From positions 1 to 20,821 of IMG/VR virus record IMGVR_UViG_3300007963_002899: a stretch of 20,821 bases of DNA; one strand, 5' to 3'. The notes beneath the pieces were generated by a model. That model did not search any database. It was not told where the DNA came from and worked only from the letters and a program-made list of their open reading frames with translations. Source of the stretch: a virus. Shown piece after piece: positions 13,532 through 20,301 of the stretch. The first letter of the stretch is position 1. Every line of letters begins with the position of its first letter. Made by a program: the position numbers and the translations under genes.

Positions 13532-13891
13532 ATGACCCCAGCAAAGATTAGAGAGCACGCACTCGCAGTTGCTCTCGATCCTGCGTTCGTCAAGTCCGCC
13601 GAGTACGGGACTGCTAAGCACGTCTCGCTATTCTACGACGACGGCGAGCATCAGAGTACCAAGGCGGGTGAACTCTACGGGCAGCGGACGTTTCAATGCC
13701 TACAGGAGCCTACCCACCCGCAAGGGATGTTCGGTCCCTTGCCCGTAGTTCACAAGAACACTGCGAACAACTCCGGTGACTTTCACTTCGTCTTTGTATC
13801 CGATGAGGACGGAGATAAGCTGGAGGAAATGGCACGGCAGTGCCAGGAAGGTATGCTCGAGACGTGCCCATTCCACAGTTCGGACCGCTAG
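13532..13891 (+). CDS. Hypothetical protein, 119 aa
   Basis: Unrecognised. The N-terminus is a helix (T-P-A-K-I-R-E-H-A-L-A-V-A-L), the middle is polar with a H-V-S-L-F-Y-D-D-G strand, and residues 80-96 contain F-H-F-V-F-V-S-D-E-D-G. Cys56, Cys103 and Cys111 are present, but there is no clear metal-binding pair. ATG 13532 has GGAG seven to eight bases upstream. It follows the tRNA-like RNA by 23 bases. Confidence 0.78.
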   Translation: MTPAKIREHALAVALDPAFVKSAEYGTAKHVSLFYDDGEHQSTKAGELYGQRTFQCLQEPTHPQGMFGPLPVVHKNTANNSGDFHFVFVSDEDGDKLEEMARQCQEGMLETCPFHSSDR

Positions 13892-13899
13892 TTCCTGGG

Positions 13900-14067
13900 A
13901 TGCGGAAGGATAAGCCTAGCAACGAATCTGCCCGCATCTCACTCGACGCTCAAGGCCACCTTATCATCTCACTCGTCAAGCCTAGCGGCGAGATCATGGC
14001 CGAGTATCGGCATGGCGTAGTTGAGACGTCGCTGGTGACGGAGATGCTTGAGAGTGCGAGAGTATGA
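13900..14067 (+). CDS. Hypothetical protein, 55 aa
   Basis: Unrecognised. The protein begins MRKDKPSNESARISLDAQG and contains a short beta-strand pattern (G-H-L-I-I-S-L-V-K) and a C-terminal helix. The frame extends upstream to ATG 13840, but that would overlap the previous gene widely, so ATG 13900, eight bases after that gene's stop, is preferred although no good ribosome-binding site precedes it. Its stop overlaps the next start as ATGA. Confidence 0.62.
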   Translation: MRKDKPSNESARISLDAQGHLIISLVKPSGEIMAEYRHGVVETSLVTEMLESARV

Positions 14068-14354
14068 AGCCTAGCGCACACGATAGCTGGGTAGTACGCG
14101 TGGTGACTCGCGCAGATCCTAACGAGTTGCCGCCTTCCATTCAGTTGAACGGAGCGTTCTTGGAACTGCTCGACCGTTGTAACAGCATCCAGTTACGGCG
14201 CGATGGGCTAGACCCTGGCGCGATCTGCTTCGACATTCCTTGCCCAACGTTCGACTTCAACTCTAAGGCCTGGGCGGAGGCAATGGCCGAACGCTTCGAG
14301 GCGCTCGGCTTCCACGCAGTACCAGCACCGGCTATGCCGGAGAAAGGCGCTTGA
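14064..14354 (+). CDS. Hypothetical protein, 96 aa
   Basis: Unrecognised. The start ATG overlaps the previous stop (ATGA), which indicates coupled translation. Residues 1-20 are a strand-rich segment (S-W-V-V-R-V-V-T-R). Residues 25-55 contain a helix and two Cys, and residues 65-85 an amphipathic helix (K-A-W-A-E-A-M-A-E-R-F-E-A-L-G-F). The pattern suggests a small globular alpha/beta protein. It is the last gene before the promoter at 14431. Confidence 0.75.
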   Translation: MKPSAHDSWVVRVVTRADPNELPPSIQLNGAFLELLDRCNSIQLRRDGLDPGAICFDIPCPTFDFNSKAWAEAMAERFEALGFHAVPAPAMPEKGA

Positions 14355-14430
14355 TTGAACTTTCGGCTGCGGGACTATCCCACGCCAGCGCATTGGTAGG
14401 AGAACGATTTAGCTAGATAAAATTTCTTTC

Positions 14431-14459
14431 TTGACACGTCGACAATTCCGATATATATT
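14431..14459 (+). promoter_or_regulatory. Rightward promoter (TTGACA-N17-TATATT)
   Basis: A perfect -35 box TTGACA (14431-14436), 17 bases, and TATATT (14454-14459). Transcription should begin near 14466, giving a leader of about 44 bases with AGGAGG before the gene at 14510. Confidence 0.75.
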
Positions 14460-14509
14460 GTGCCCATCGTTCGATCTACGAACAACCTCATATCTAGGAG
14501 GATTTACCT

Positions 14510-14683
14510 ATGAAAGTATCCGACCTACGACATGCACTAGCGGACCTCGACGCAGATGCGGCGGTCTTACTATCGCATGAGGAATCATTTCTTGACCTCA
14601 AAGTTCGTGGCTTTTCCAGGCCGGACAATGTAATCGAAACTGATCACATCGTCCTAGTCCTTGATCGTCCACAAGATCTATAA
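14510..14683 (+). CDS. Hypothetical protein, 57 aa
   Basis: Too small to be noticed by length alone, but preceded by a strong promoter and an ideal AGGAGG nine bases before ATG 14510. The protein starts MKVSDLRHALADLDADAAV and continues with strands and a D-H-I-V-L-V-L-D segment. The beginning resembles short phage proteins whose opening M-K-V-x-D-L-x-x-x-L-x-x-x-D precedes a strand; I do not know a function. Four bases separate it from the next gene. Confidence 0.75.
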   Translation: MKVSDLRHALADLDADAAVLLSHEESFLDLKVRGFSRPDNVIETDHIVLVLDRPQDL

Positions 14684-14687
14684 CTAG

Positions 14688-14894
14688 ATGCCCGTCTATC
14701 ACGTAACTAAGTCCGTCATGGTCGAGGCAACATCGCCCGAGGATGCGGCGCTAAAGGGAAATACAGAACTCGGCAACCCAGAACTATTCGTTGAGGTTGT
14801 CAAAGATGGTGAACACTCGATGACGCTTTACTCCCCAACCCTAATCGTGGGTCTGCCCATCGAAGGAGATCACGACTCCACGACCATCGCCTAG
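14688..14894 (+). CDS. Hypothetical protein, 68 aa
   Basis: Unrecognised. The protein begins MPVYHVTKSVMVEATSPEDAALKG, a strand followed by an A-x-S-P-E-D-A-A helix. This layout is common among short phage and bacterial proteins of unknown role. The C-terminal half is acidic and strand-rich. It has no strong ribosome-binding site and probably depends on coupling to the gene ending at 14683. A large hairpin follows it. Confidence 0.72.
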   Translation: MPVYHVTKSVMVEATSPEDAALKGNTELGNPELFVEVVKDGEHSMTLYSPTLIVGLPIEGDHDSTTIA

Positions 14895-14972
14895 GCCAGA
14901 TCGTCTGGCCATGCTAGCGGTTCGCTAGGTCTAGAGCTCGCGGTCTTCGCCTAGCGGCCGCTAGCACATTTT
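14894..14972 (+). terminator. Tandem hairpins, candidate terminator
   Basis: First a 6-bp hairpin GGCCAG/CTGGCC (14894-14910) touching the stop codon. Then a nested stem: TGCTAGCGG (14912-14920) with CCGCTAGCA (14958-14966), and inside it CGCTAGG (14923-14929) with CCTAGCG (14950-14956), joined by a small internal loop. CA and four T follow. The T-run is short, so termination may be partial; RNA processing or stabilisation is an alternative. Confidence 0.5.
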
Positions 14973-14996
14973 AACTACTCACAAGGAGTATGTTAA

Positions 14997-15278
14997 ATGC
15001 CTTACACAATAGTGCAGCATAGCGCGTACGGATACAACTATAACCCACAGTTCCGTCGCGGACTAGAGACCCGTCATGTAGACACCAAGGCTGATCAGGC
15101 CAAGGTTAGCAAGGCGGGCGGTGTGCTCATGGACTACCTCGAGGCTGAGGAACTCGCTAGGATCGAGTCGTATCCTGCAAGCAACAACGGACTAATTCCA
15201 TCAGCGCTGGGCACGTTCGCAAGGGCCAAGGTGGACGGCTTGCGTATCTATGTTCCTGAAGTAAAGATCAACTCATGA
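14997..15278 (+). CDS. Hypothetical protein, 93 aa
   Basis: Unrecognised. AAGGAG lies eight bases before ATG 14997, an excellent ribosome-binding site. The N-terminus is Tyr-rich (Y-G-Y-N-Y-N-P), the middle is polar and basic, and residues 45-60 form a helix (M-D-Y-L-E-A-E-E-L-A-R-I). The C-terminus is strand-like. The next gene starts inside its stop codon (ATGA). Confidence 0.78.
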   Translation: MPYTIVQHSAYGYNYNPQFRRGLETRHVDTKADQAKVSKAGGVLMDYLEAEELARIESYPASNNGLIPSALGTFARAKVDGLRIYVPEVKINS

Positions 15279-15505
15279 AACTCGGTGGGCCGACTCATAG
15301 TCTCGATCCAGATAAGCCATGCGACGCGATTGAGATGCTGATTATAGTCACTCGACAACGACTGGATGTCAGAAAGGCAACCTACCGCTTTGTAGCTGGT
15401 CGCCATCGACGCTTCGACAATATAAGTGGGTTCAGTATTGCCGACTTGGCAGCAGCTACAAACACCGCCGAAGACTTCGCCACCAACCATATGGGAGACC
15501 ATTGA
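15275..15505 (+). CDS. Hypothetical protein, 76 aa
   Basis: Unrecognised; starts at an ATGA overlap with the previous gene. Residues 19-40 are helical and basic (E-M-L-I-I-V-T-R-Q-R-L-D-V-R-K), followed by R-F-V-A-G-R-H-R-R-F and a helix with A-D-L-A-A-A. No metal-binding or membrane features. Confidence 0.72.
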   Translation: MKLGGPTHSLDPDKPCDAIEMLIIVTRQRLDVRKATYRFVAGRHRRFDNISGFSIADLAAATNTAEDFATNHMGDH

Positions 15506-15522
15506 TAACTATAGGAGATCCT

Positions 15523-15843
15523 ATGCTCAAACTCAAAGTCATTCCTCCTGGCGACATTATGCCTACCTTCGAGAAAGAGTTGCACTTCAGGAAGCTCGAC
15601 TTCCATGATCACTTCGCCTTGCTCGAGGCGATAGTTGCTGCGGGGGATGGGGCTGGGGAAGTTCCCATGCTCGAGTTCATCCGACTCAAGATCGGAACGA
15701 TGGCTGTCAGTGAGAATGGAATAGTAGAAGGCAGGCCACTGAACCCAAGAGCGAGTGAGCTCTACAATGCTGACTACAGAGGCGGTGAGATCTTCGGCAC
15801 CGCTATCCTCTTCGACGGTCAACTCATGGAGATTATGGACTGA
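15523..15843 (+). CDS. Hypothetical protein, 106 aa
   Basis: Unrecognised. ATG 15523 is chosen because AGGAG lies five bases upstream; an in-frame TTG at 15502 lacks one. The sequence alternates strands and one helix (H-F-A-L-L-E-A-I-V-A-A-G), with an acidic C-terminus ending M-E-I-M-D. Its stop overlaps the next ATG (TGATG). Confidence 0.78.
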   Translation: MLKLKVIPPGDIMPTFEKELHFRKLDFHDHFALLEAIVAAGDGAGEVPMLEFIRLKIGTMAVSENGIVEGRPLNPRASELYNADYRGGEIFGTAILFDGQLMEIMD

Positions 15844-16175
15844 TGTTCTCTAACGAACCGAAGTCTAAGACCGACCAGCTGGTAAAAGATCGCGGATCTC
15901 TTTACGGCAGGCCGCTCGAGAATCATAGCCTAACTAAGCATCTGTTCCGTCCCTTCGAGCAGAGATTCTCTAGGGTGAAGTGGGATGTATTCAAGTCCTC
16001 GGCGACCGCTGATGCTATTAGCGTATGCGTCTTCAACATCATGCAGAAACTATCTCGCGCTGCACATAGTCCAACTCATCGAGATCACTGGGAAGATATC
16101 AAGGGCTATGCAGAGAATATCCTGATGATCCTCGACGAAGAAGAAAGAGCGGACCGAGATGGCAAAGGGAGCTAG
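15843..16175 (+). CDS. DUF6378-like protein, 110 aa
   Basis: The pattern K-D-R-G-S-L-Y-G-x-x-x-E-N-H near residues 15-28, and later K-L-S-R-A-A-H-S-P-T-H-R-D-H-W-E-D-I-x-G-Y-A (about 69-90), matches the DUF6378 family of small phage proteins of unknown biochemical role, which share a similar R-G-x-x-Y-G opening and a H-x-x-D-x-W-x-D-I-x-G-Y-A helix. The family assignment is from memory of the motif. The ATG overlaps the previous stop as TGATG. Members are usually found among early or nucleotide-metabolism genes of phages. Confidence 0.75.
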   Translation: MFSNEPKSKTDQLVKDRGSLYGRPLENHSLTKHLFRPFEQRFSRVKWDVFKSSATADAISVCVFNIMQKLSRAAHSPTHRDHWEDIKGYAENILMILDEEERADRDGKGS

Positions 16176-16596
16176 CGGCACCTTCCCAGTATACATCTCC
16201 CCACAGCTGCTCGCGCAGCTAGCTAGCGATGCAAGCAAGCGGGGGATATATCTAGGAAACAGGCCTGCCTTCTCGACCTTCCTGCGTCAGCTCCTCGAGC
16301 AGCTCGCGGGGCCAGAGAGTGAGTGGCGCTTTCAGGACTCGGACGCTGCAGTATTATACCTAGAAGGTCTCGGATTTTCCACCGCTCAGTTCACTAAGCC
16401 GCGCTTCGCTCGAGCGCAGGCAAGGGAGCATCTAGCTGAGGAGATTGAAGAGGCTACGGAGAAGGTAGTAGAGCAGAAGCTTCCTGGTCCTCACAGTCGG
16501 ATCGGGGAACTGACCACCAAGCTGCTCGACAACTCAATCACACCAGAAGAGGAGGATGAACTAGAACGGCTGACTGGGAGTAATGACCCTGAGTAA
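16159..16596 (+). CDS. Putative ribbon-helix-helix-like protein, 145 aa
   Basis: Residues 8-50 show a strand, T-F-P-V-Y-I-S, followed by two helices (Q-L-L-A-Q-L-A-S-D-A-S-K-R-G and F-S-T-F-L-R-Q-L-L-E-Q-L-A). This is the spacing of a ribbon-helix-helix DNA-binding domain. The C-terminal part is a long acidic, Glu-rich helix with a coiled-coil look, ending in T-P-E-E-E-D-E-L-E. The gene overlaps the previous one by 17 bases. If the fold is right, it is a candidate for a phage transcription factor, possibly one that binds the palindromic operators; that link is only a guess. Confidence 0.7.
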   Translation: MAKGASGTFPVYISPQLLAQLASDASKRGIYLGNRPAFSTFLRQLLEQLAGPESEWRFQDSDAAVLYLEGLGFSTAQFTKPRFARAQAREHLAEEIEEATEKVVEQKLPGPHSRIGELTTKLLDNSITPEEEDELERLTGSNDPE

Positions 16597-16618
16597 AAAG
16601 CATCGACGAATTTCTTCC

Positions 16619-16647
16619 TTGACATCTCGGTTCGATTGTTGTATATT
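16619..16647 (+). promoter_or_regulatory. Rightward promoter (TTGACA-N17-TATATT)
   Basis: TTGACA (16619-16624), 17 bases, TATATT (16642-16647). Start of transcription should be near 16654, about 55 bases before the gene at 16709. Like the promoter at 14431 it is preceded by C and a pyrimidine-rich stretch. Confidence 0.72.
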
Positions 16648-16708
16648 CCGATACCGTTTGTATCAGGGCATAGCTCAACCGCCCACTTCTCTTGCCGGAG
16701 AGAATATC

Positions 16709-16954
16709 ATGCCTAACCAAGTACCACCAAGTCCAGGGCCAAATCATCCCTTTCGATTCGGATCTTCACAGGATAGAATCGATAGACGAAGATCCTTTCT
16801 GCGGGATAATGCTATACATCTCAAGTCCCACGGCTTGGAAGATCCAGAAGAACGCGATGAACCGGAGCACTTAATCGACACAGTCGATGATGAGTGCGAC
16901 GAAGATCCTTTCCGCTACATGCTCGATCCATATGAGGAAGAGGACGACGAATGA
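16709..16954 (+). CDS. Acidic hypothetical protein, 81 aa
   Basis: Unrecognised. ATG 16709 has GGAGAG eight bases upstream and lies behind the promoter at 16619; an in-frame start at 16583 lies upstream of that promoter and is rejected. The N-terminus is Pro-rich, residues 20-40 are basic, and the rest is strongly acidic, ending in E-E-E-D-D-E. Such proteins may mimic DNA or bind basic host proteins, but nothing here proves that. The next gene starts within its stop (ATGA). Confidence 0.74.
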   Translation: MPNQVPPSPGPNHPFRFGSSQDRIDRRRSFLRDNAIHLKSHGLEDPEERDEPEHLIDTVDDECDEDPFRYMLDPYEEEDDE

Positions 16955-17157
16955 CAGTGGAGCAAGCTACTAGTGTCCATATGACTAAGTCACCAGCCAC
17001 CAAAGCTCTCGGGGCTTATGTCACGATCTATGAGGAGAAACAATTCCTCTACATCAACGATCTGGTCCAGCTCAGGATGCAGATCGACGAGGCAGTTTCA
17101 ATGATCGAGGACGAGGACCTTAGACAGATGCATACTCTCGACGAGCTACAACAGTGA
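16951..17157 (+). CDS. Hypothetical protein, 68 aa
   Basis: Unrecognised; starts at an ATGA overlap. Residues 20-35 form strands (G-A-Y-V-T-I-Y-E-E-K-Q-F-L-Y-I-N), followed by a long acidic helix (L-R-M-Q-I-D-E-A-V-S-M-I-E-D). The stop overlaps the next gene's GTG. Confidence 0.7.
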   Translation: MTVEQATSVHMTKSPATKALGAYVTIYEEKQFLYINDLVQLRMQIDEAVSMIEDEDLRQMHTLDELQQ

Positions 17158-17414
17158 CTGCTCGCAGGAGTAAGCTCGGTCGGTATCTGAGCTGCGATAA
17201 TAAGCTATGCAATAAGCCTGCTAGAATCTTCCCGATACCTGGAGATGGCACTGCCGAGGTTCCAGAGGCTCGAGCAGCTGCGTTCGAGAAAGGCTGGAGA
17301 ACAGCCATTGATGGTAAGGGCGTGATCCTCGACGTGTGCCCCAGCTGCGTAGAGCAGATGGCAGAGCTAGCCGATAGACTGAAGGAGCTGGAGAACGAAA
17401 CTGATGTTTCTTAA
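17154..17414 (+). CDS. Zinc-ribbon-like hypothetical protein, 86 aa
   Basis: Cys14 and Cys19 (C-D-N-K-L-C) and Cys62 and Cys65 (C-P-S-C) could bind one zinc ion, with about 42 residues between the pairs. The last 20 residues are a coiled-coil-like helix (M-A-E-L-A-D-R-L-K-E-L-E). The N-terminus is basic. This is similar in style to host zinc-ribbon proteins of small size, but no family is recognised. The start is GTG 17154, overlapping the previous TGA. Confidence 0.74.
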   Translation: MTARRSKLGRYLSCDNKLCNKPARIFPIPGDGTAEVPEARAAAFEKGWRTAIDGKGVILDVCPSCVEQMAELADRLKELENETDVS

Positions 17415-17505
17415 ACGAGAGCGTCGAGGCACCCCTAGGACAGGTCGATTTAGCCCCGCTGAGTCAGCCCTGAGTCATCCGCCGAGCACGGAGACTGTCA
17501 AGTGA
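17404..17505 (+). CDS. Possible 33-aa basic peptide
   Basis: ATG 17404 opens a short frame to TGA 17505. The peptide begins MFLKRERRGTPRTGRF, is Arg-rich at its N-terminus and Ser/Pro/Thr-rich after. It overlaps the previous gene by eleven bases, with GGAG ten bases upstream of the ATG. This is weak support and it may not be a gene. The 140-base gap to the next clear gene is otherwise empty. Confidence 0.3.
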   Translation: MFLKRERRGTPRTGRFSPAESALSHPPSTETVK

Positions 17506-17556
17506 GACCTGATCTCAGCCTAGGGGCTCTGCCGCTCCGCTTGAAAGATACCAGCA

Positions 17557-17748
17557 ATGAGCAAGAAGAACAGACCGCCTGCGTACTACATAAAGCGCAG
17601 GCCGCTTCACTCCAGCGCACCGTGGGAGATGGTAACTATAATCCACAACCACGCTGACGCTGTGCAGAATTTCAACAGTATGAAGAAAGAAGGCGGTTAT
17701 AACTACATGCTATCTCATAGCGGTATGACTATAGCATATCACCCATAG
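17557..17748 (+). CDS. Hypothetical protein, 63 aa
   Basis: Unrecognised small basic protein beginning MSKKNRPPAYYIKRRPLHSS. It is rich in Tyr, His and Asn, with a strand-helix-strand pattern. The ribosome-binding site is weak. It lies 20 bases before the M15 peptidase gene and is probably in the same transcript. Confidence 0.62.
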   Translation: MSKKNRPPAYYIKRRPLHSSAPWEMVTIIHNHADAVQNFNSMKKEGGYNYMLSHSGMTIAYHP

Positions 17749-17768
17749 ACACAAGAGAGCAGCACAAC

Positions 17769-18218
17769 ATGGCCGAGAGCCTGATCCATCACTATACAGA
17801 AGAGAACTGGCCCGCTTCCCGCTGGCCGAACTTTAGTTTCAACGAGATGAAGTGCAAGGAGACTGGAGAATGCTCTCTACATCCTGCCTTCATGGATCGT
17901 TTGCAGATGATCCGATCAGAGATCGGCCGTTCGCTCTCCGTAACGAGCGGATTCCGGTCTCAGCTTCACTCAGTCGAGAAGAAGAAGATCGACCTCGGCA
18001 AACCTCATGGCAGTCACCCACGCGGGGTAGCTGCTGACATCGCAGTAGCTCACGGAGGAGAAGCCCATGAAATTCTAAACGCTGCCCTTTCGAATCAGCG
18101 CTTCGCGGGGGTAGGTATCAGGCTCAAGAAAGACGGCTCTGATTTCATCCATCTGGACTGTGCCGGATACCTTTGCGAGTTCCATGTATCCAGGCCTGCT
18201 GTCTGGGTCTACTCATGA
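17769..18218 (+). CDS. M15 family peptidase, endolysin candidate, 149 aa
   Basis: A D-Ala-D-Ala carboxypeptidase-like or L-Ala-D-Glu endopeptidase-like protein of the Peptidase_M15_3 type. It shows V-T-S-G-F-R-S (residues 58-64), the zinc motif S-H-x-x-G-x-A-x-D with His83 and Asp90, and F-I-H-L-D with His128 as third ligand. The N-terminal F-S-F-N-E-M-K-C element is typical of this family in phage endolysins. It covers only the catalytic domain; no separate wall-binding domain or signal peptide is visible, so release would need a holin. The gene sits between small early genes and the helicase, not beside structural genes. It would cleave peptide bonds of host peptidoglycan at lysis. Confidence 0.88.
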   Translation: MAESLIHHYTEENWPASRWPNFSFNEMKCKETGECSLHPAFMDRLQMIRSEIGRSLSVTSGFRSQLHSVEKKKIDLGKPHGSHPRGVAADIAVAHGGEAHEILNAALSNQRFAGVGIRLKKDGSDFIHLDCAGYLCEFHVSRPAVWVYS

Positions 18219-18244
18219 ACAAGTATGGAGTGATTATTAATTTA

Positions 18245-18269
18245 ACTTTGGGGAAATAATCCCCGCACT
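18245..18269. promoter_or_regulatory. Palindromic operator-like site O3
   Basis: GGGGA (18250-18254) and TCCCC (18260-18264) around a central T are the core of the same element found at 10377 and 12772, with flanking ACTTT and GCACT. It matches the inverse complement of O1 well, although its centre is less symmetric. It lies just before the leader peptide and helicase, so it probably controls their transcription. Confidence 0.58.
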
Positions 18270-18286
18270 TAACAAGGAAAAGAAAG

Positions 18287-18316
18287 ATGGCTGGTAAGTA
18301 CGAGGGATCGAGGTGA
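18287..18316 (+). CDS. 9-aa leader peptide coupled to the helicase
   Basis: A tiny frame, MAGKYEGSR, begins at ATG 18287 behind a strong AAGGAAAAG ribosome-binding site. Its TGA overlaps the GTG start of the helicase gene (GTGA). Ribosomes ending here could restart on the helicase, giving coupled and perhaps regulated expression. Whether the peptide itself matters is unknown. Confidence 0.45.
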   Translation: MAGKYEGSR

Positions 18317-19836
18317 ACTGGTCCCAGTATCAGAAAGATATATTCTCCTACGTAGAGGATCCTACTAAGGGGAACCTAGTGGTTGAGGCCGTGGCTGGCT
18401 CTGGTAAGAGTGTCACGCTGAAGGAAGCCGTCAGGCGAATCCCAGCGGACAAGGCAGTGCTTGTCCTAGCCTTCAATCGACACATCAGAGATCCACTCGA
18501 GGTGGACCTAGCGGACTGCTACAACGTAAAGGTCCAGACGCTCAACGGCTTTGGCTTCGGTGCAGTTCGCCGAGCGCTTGGCCGACCTCGAGTTAAGGGT
18601 GATAAGACTGGGAACATATACCAGTATAATGTCCTGAACGGAGCGGACAGCGATGAGGACCGAGCGGTCTTCTACAGCTCAGTCTCCGCAGTCAAGAAGA
18701 TCACCGCTCTACGTAAGCATCTCATGCTATTCGAGCCCCTGAATACGGAGCTGCTAGCAGAGCTGTGCGACGCTTACGATGTAGACATTCCAAACAGCAT
18801 GAGCGAATCGCAGTTCATCTACCTGCTAGAACAGGTATGGCAGATCGGTCTCGAAGACTCTACGACAATCGACTTCGACGATCAGTTGCTATATCCTATC
18901 CACCACAACTATGACCTCGAGACATACGACTTTATCCTAGTCGACGAGGCTCAGGACCTGAGTCCAATTCAGATCGAGCTGACTAAGCGAGCGCTCAGGC
19001 CTGGAGGAAGAGCTATCTATTGTGGCGACAGAAAGCAAGCCATCTATCAATTCCGAGGAGCCGACTCAGCCGCTATCCAGAGGATCGAACGAGAGCTCGA
19101 GTGTGACTTGCTCCCGCTCTCGATCTGCTATCGCTGCTGTAAGAGCGTGGTGGGACGGGCTAAGGAACTGGTGCCTCAGATCGAGGCCTTTGAAGACGCA
19201 CCTGAGGGAACAGTCAACGATATCTTCTCCGACGAGTTCGAACCAAAAAGTGGAGACTTCGTTATATGCAGAACCACAGCCCCGCTTGTCGAAGGATGCC
19301 TCAAGCAGCTCCGACTCGGCAACAAAGCAACAGTTAAGGGTCGAGACATCGGGGCGTCTCTCGAAGCCTTTATAAAGAAGATCAAGGGCACTGGGCTTGG
19401 CACAGACATCGACGAGTTTGTCCACGCTATGCATGAGTACTATGATCTAGAGTTAGATCGTCTCACTGGGAAGCGTCGAACACACGCCATTCAGTTGCTG
19501 ATGGATAAGTACCAGGCGATCCTCGCCATCCAACAGCACTCCGACGCCACTAACGTTGGTGGACTAATCGACACTATCCGAAAGATCTTCTCCGATAACA
19601 TCGCTGGTGTCACCTTCATGACGGTACACAAAGCGAAGGGTCTGGAAGCTCCAACCGTCTACATTATCCGTCCTGACTTAATGCCTCACCCGAAGTCATC
19701 AGACCTCGACGCCGAGATGAACATCAAGTACGTCGCTATGACTAGGGCACAGCTTGAATTAGTCTGGGTGGATCCTGATAACCGACCGACTGAAGAGGAA
19801 GAAGAAGAGGACGTTGCTCTTGAGGCACGCCCGTAA
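18313..19836 (+). CDS. UvrD-like superfamily 1A DNA helicase, 507 aa
   Basis: An ATP-driven DNA helicase for phage replication or recombination. Motif I A-V-A-G-S-G-K-S is at 26-33, motif Ia L-A-F-N-R-H-I at 52-58, motif II V-D-E-A-Q-D at 210-215, motif III G-D-R-K-Q-A-I-Y-Q-F-R-G-A-D at 238-251, motif IV I-C-Y-R-C near 271-275, motif V T-V-H-K-A-K-G-L-E at 437-445 and motif VI Y-V-A-M-T-R-A-Q at 473-480. At about 500 residues it is shorter than UvrD or Rep (about 700), with smaller 1B and 2B insertions, like other phage UvrD-type proteins. The acidic C-terminal tail (E-E-E-E-E-E-D) is unusual. The start is GTG 18313, overlapping a 9-residue leader frame, with GAGG seven bases upstream. Confidence 0.93.
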   Translation: MNWSQYQKDIFSYVEDPTKGNLVVEAVAGSGKSVTLKEAVRRIPADKAVLVLAFNRHIRDPLEVDLADCYNVKVQTLNGFGFGAVRRALGRPRVKGDKTGNIYQYNVLNGADSDEDRAVFYSSVSAVKKITALRKHLMLFEPLNTELLAELCDAYDVDIPNSMSESQFIYLLEQVWQIGLEDSTTIDFDDQLLYPIHHNYDLETYDFILVDEAQDLSPIQIELTKRALRPGGRAIYCGDRKQAIYQFRGADSAAIQRIERELECDLLPLSICYRCCKSVVGRAKELVPQIEAFEDAPEGTVNDIFSDEFEPKSGDFVICRTTAPLVEGCLKQLRLGNKATVKGRDIGASLEAFIKKIKGTGLGTDIDEFVHAMHEYYDLELDRLTGKRRTHAIQLLMDKYQAILAIQQHSDATNVGGLIDTIRKIFSDNIAGVTFMTVHKAKGLEAPTVYIIRPDLMPHPKSSDLDAEMNIKYVAMTRAQLELVWVDPDNRPTEEEEEEDVALEARP

Positions 19837-19935
19837 ATGCCGTCTAACGCCAGTTGATCTGACCCTTGGTAGGTGTCCCAACATCGGAGATAGGGCCACC
19901 ATGCCCCATATACGGCCCCCAGAATGGACTGTGGC

Positions 19936-20301
19936 ATGAGCGAACGACCACCGAAACAATCTACTCCAGAGGAGCGGCTCGAAGCTCCGCTGAAGTGGAG
20001 TCCCAAAGACCCTAGCAAAGAAAGCCTCGAGCAGCTCAGGGCAGTACTCGAGGTAGCAGTATCGAATGATATGATCTCCTCGACCGATGCTAATCGAATG
20101 CTCAGGATTCTAGAGGTAAATCCTTCGGCTCAGCTTGCTCGGCTGGGACAACGGCTTACGCTAATTGAGAAGACCGCGCAGGATCTAAGCGGTCTGGAAC
20201 AAAGAGTTCAGTTCGCAGCGGAGAACAGTAGGAAAGAACTAGAGCGACTCGACACCCTTGTAACAGGATTCTTTCAGGAGACTGATAATAGTGACGAATA
20301 G
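19936..20301 (+). CDS. Coiled-coil hypothetical protein, 121 aa
   Basis: Unrecognised. The first 30 residues are Pro/Ser/Lys-rich. The rest is helical, with heptad-like Leu spacing (L-A-R-L-G-Q-R-L-T-L-I-E-K-T and L-S-G-L-E-Q-R-V-Q-F), so an oligomer is likely. ATG 19936 is chosen over ATG 19924; neither has a strong ribosome-binding site. The last bases overlap the GTG of a 30-residue membrane peptide. It could be part of a holin or spanin-like set, but also a replication accessory protein. Confidence 0.72.
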   Translation: MSERPPKQSTPEERLEAPLKWSPKDPSKESLEQLRAVLEVAVSNDMISSTDANRMLRILEVNPSAQLARLGQRLTLIEKTAQDLSGLEQRVQFAAENSRKELERLDTLVTGFFQETDNSDE

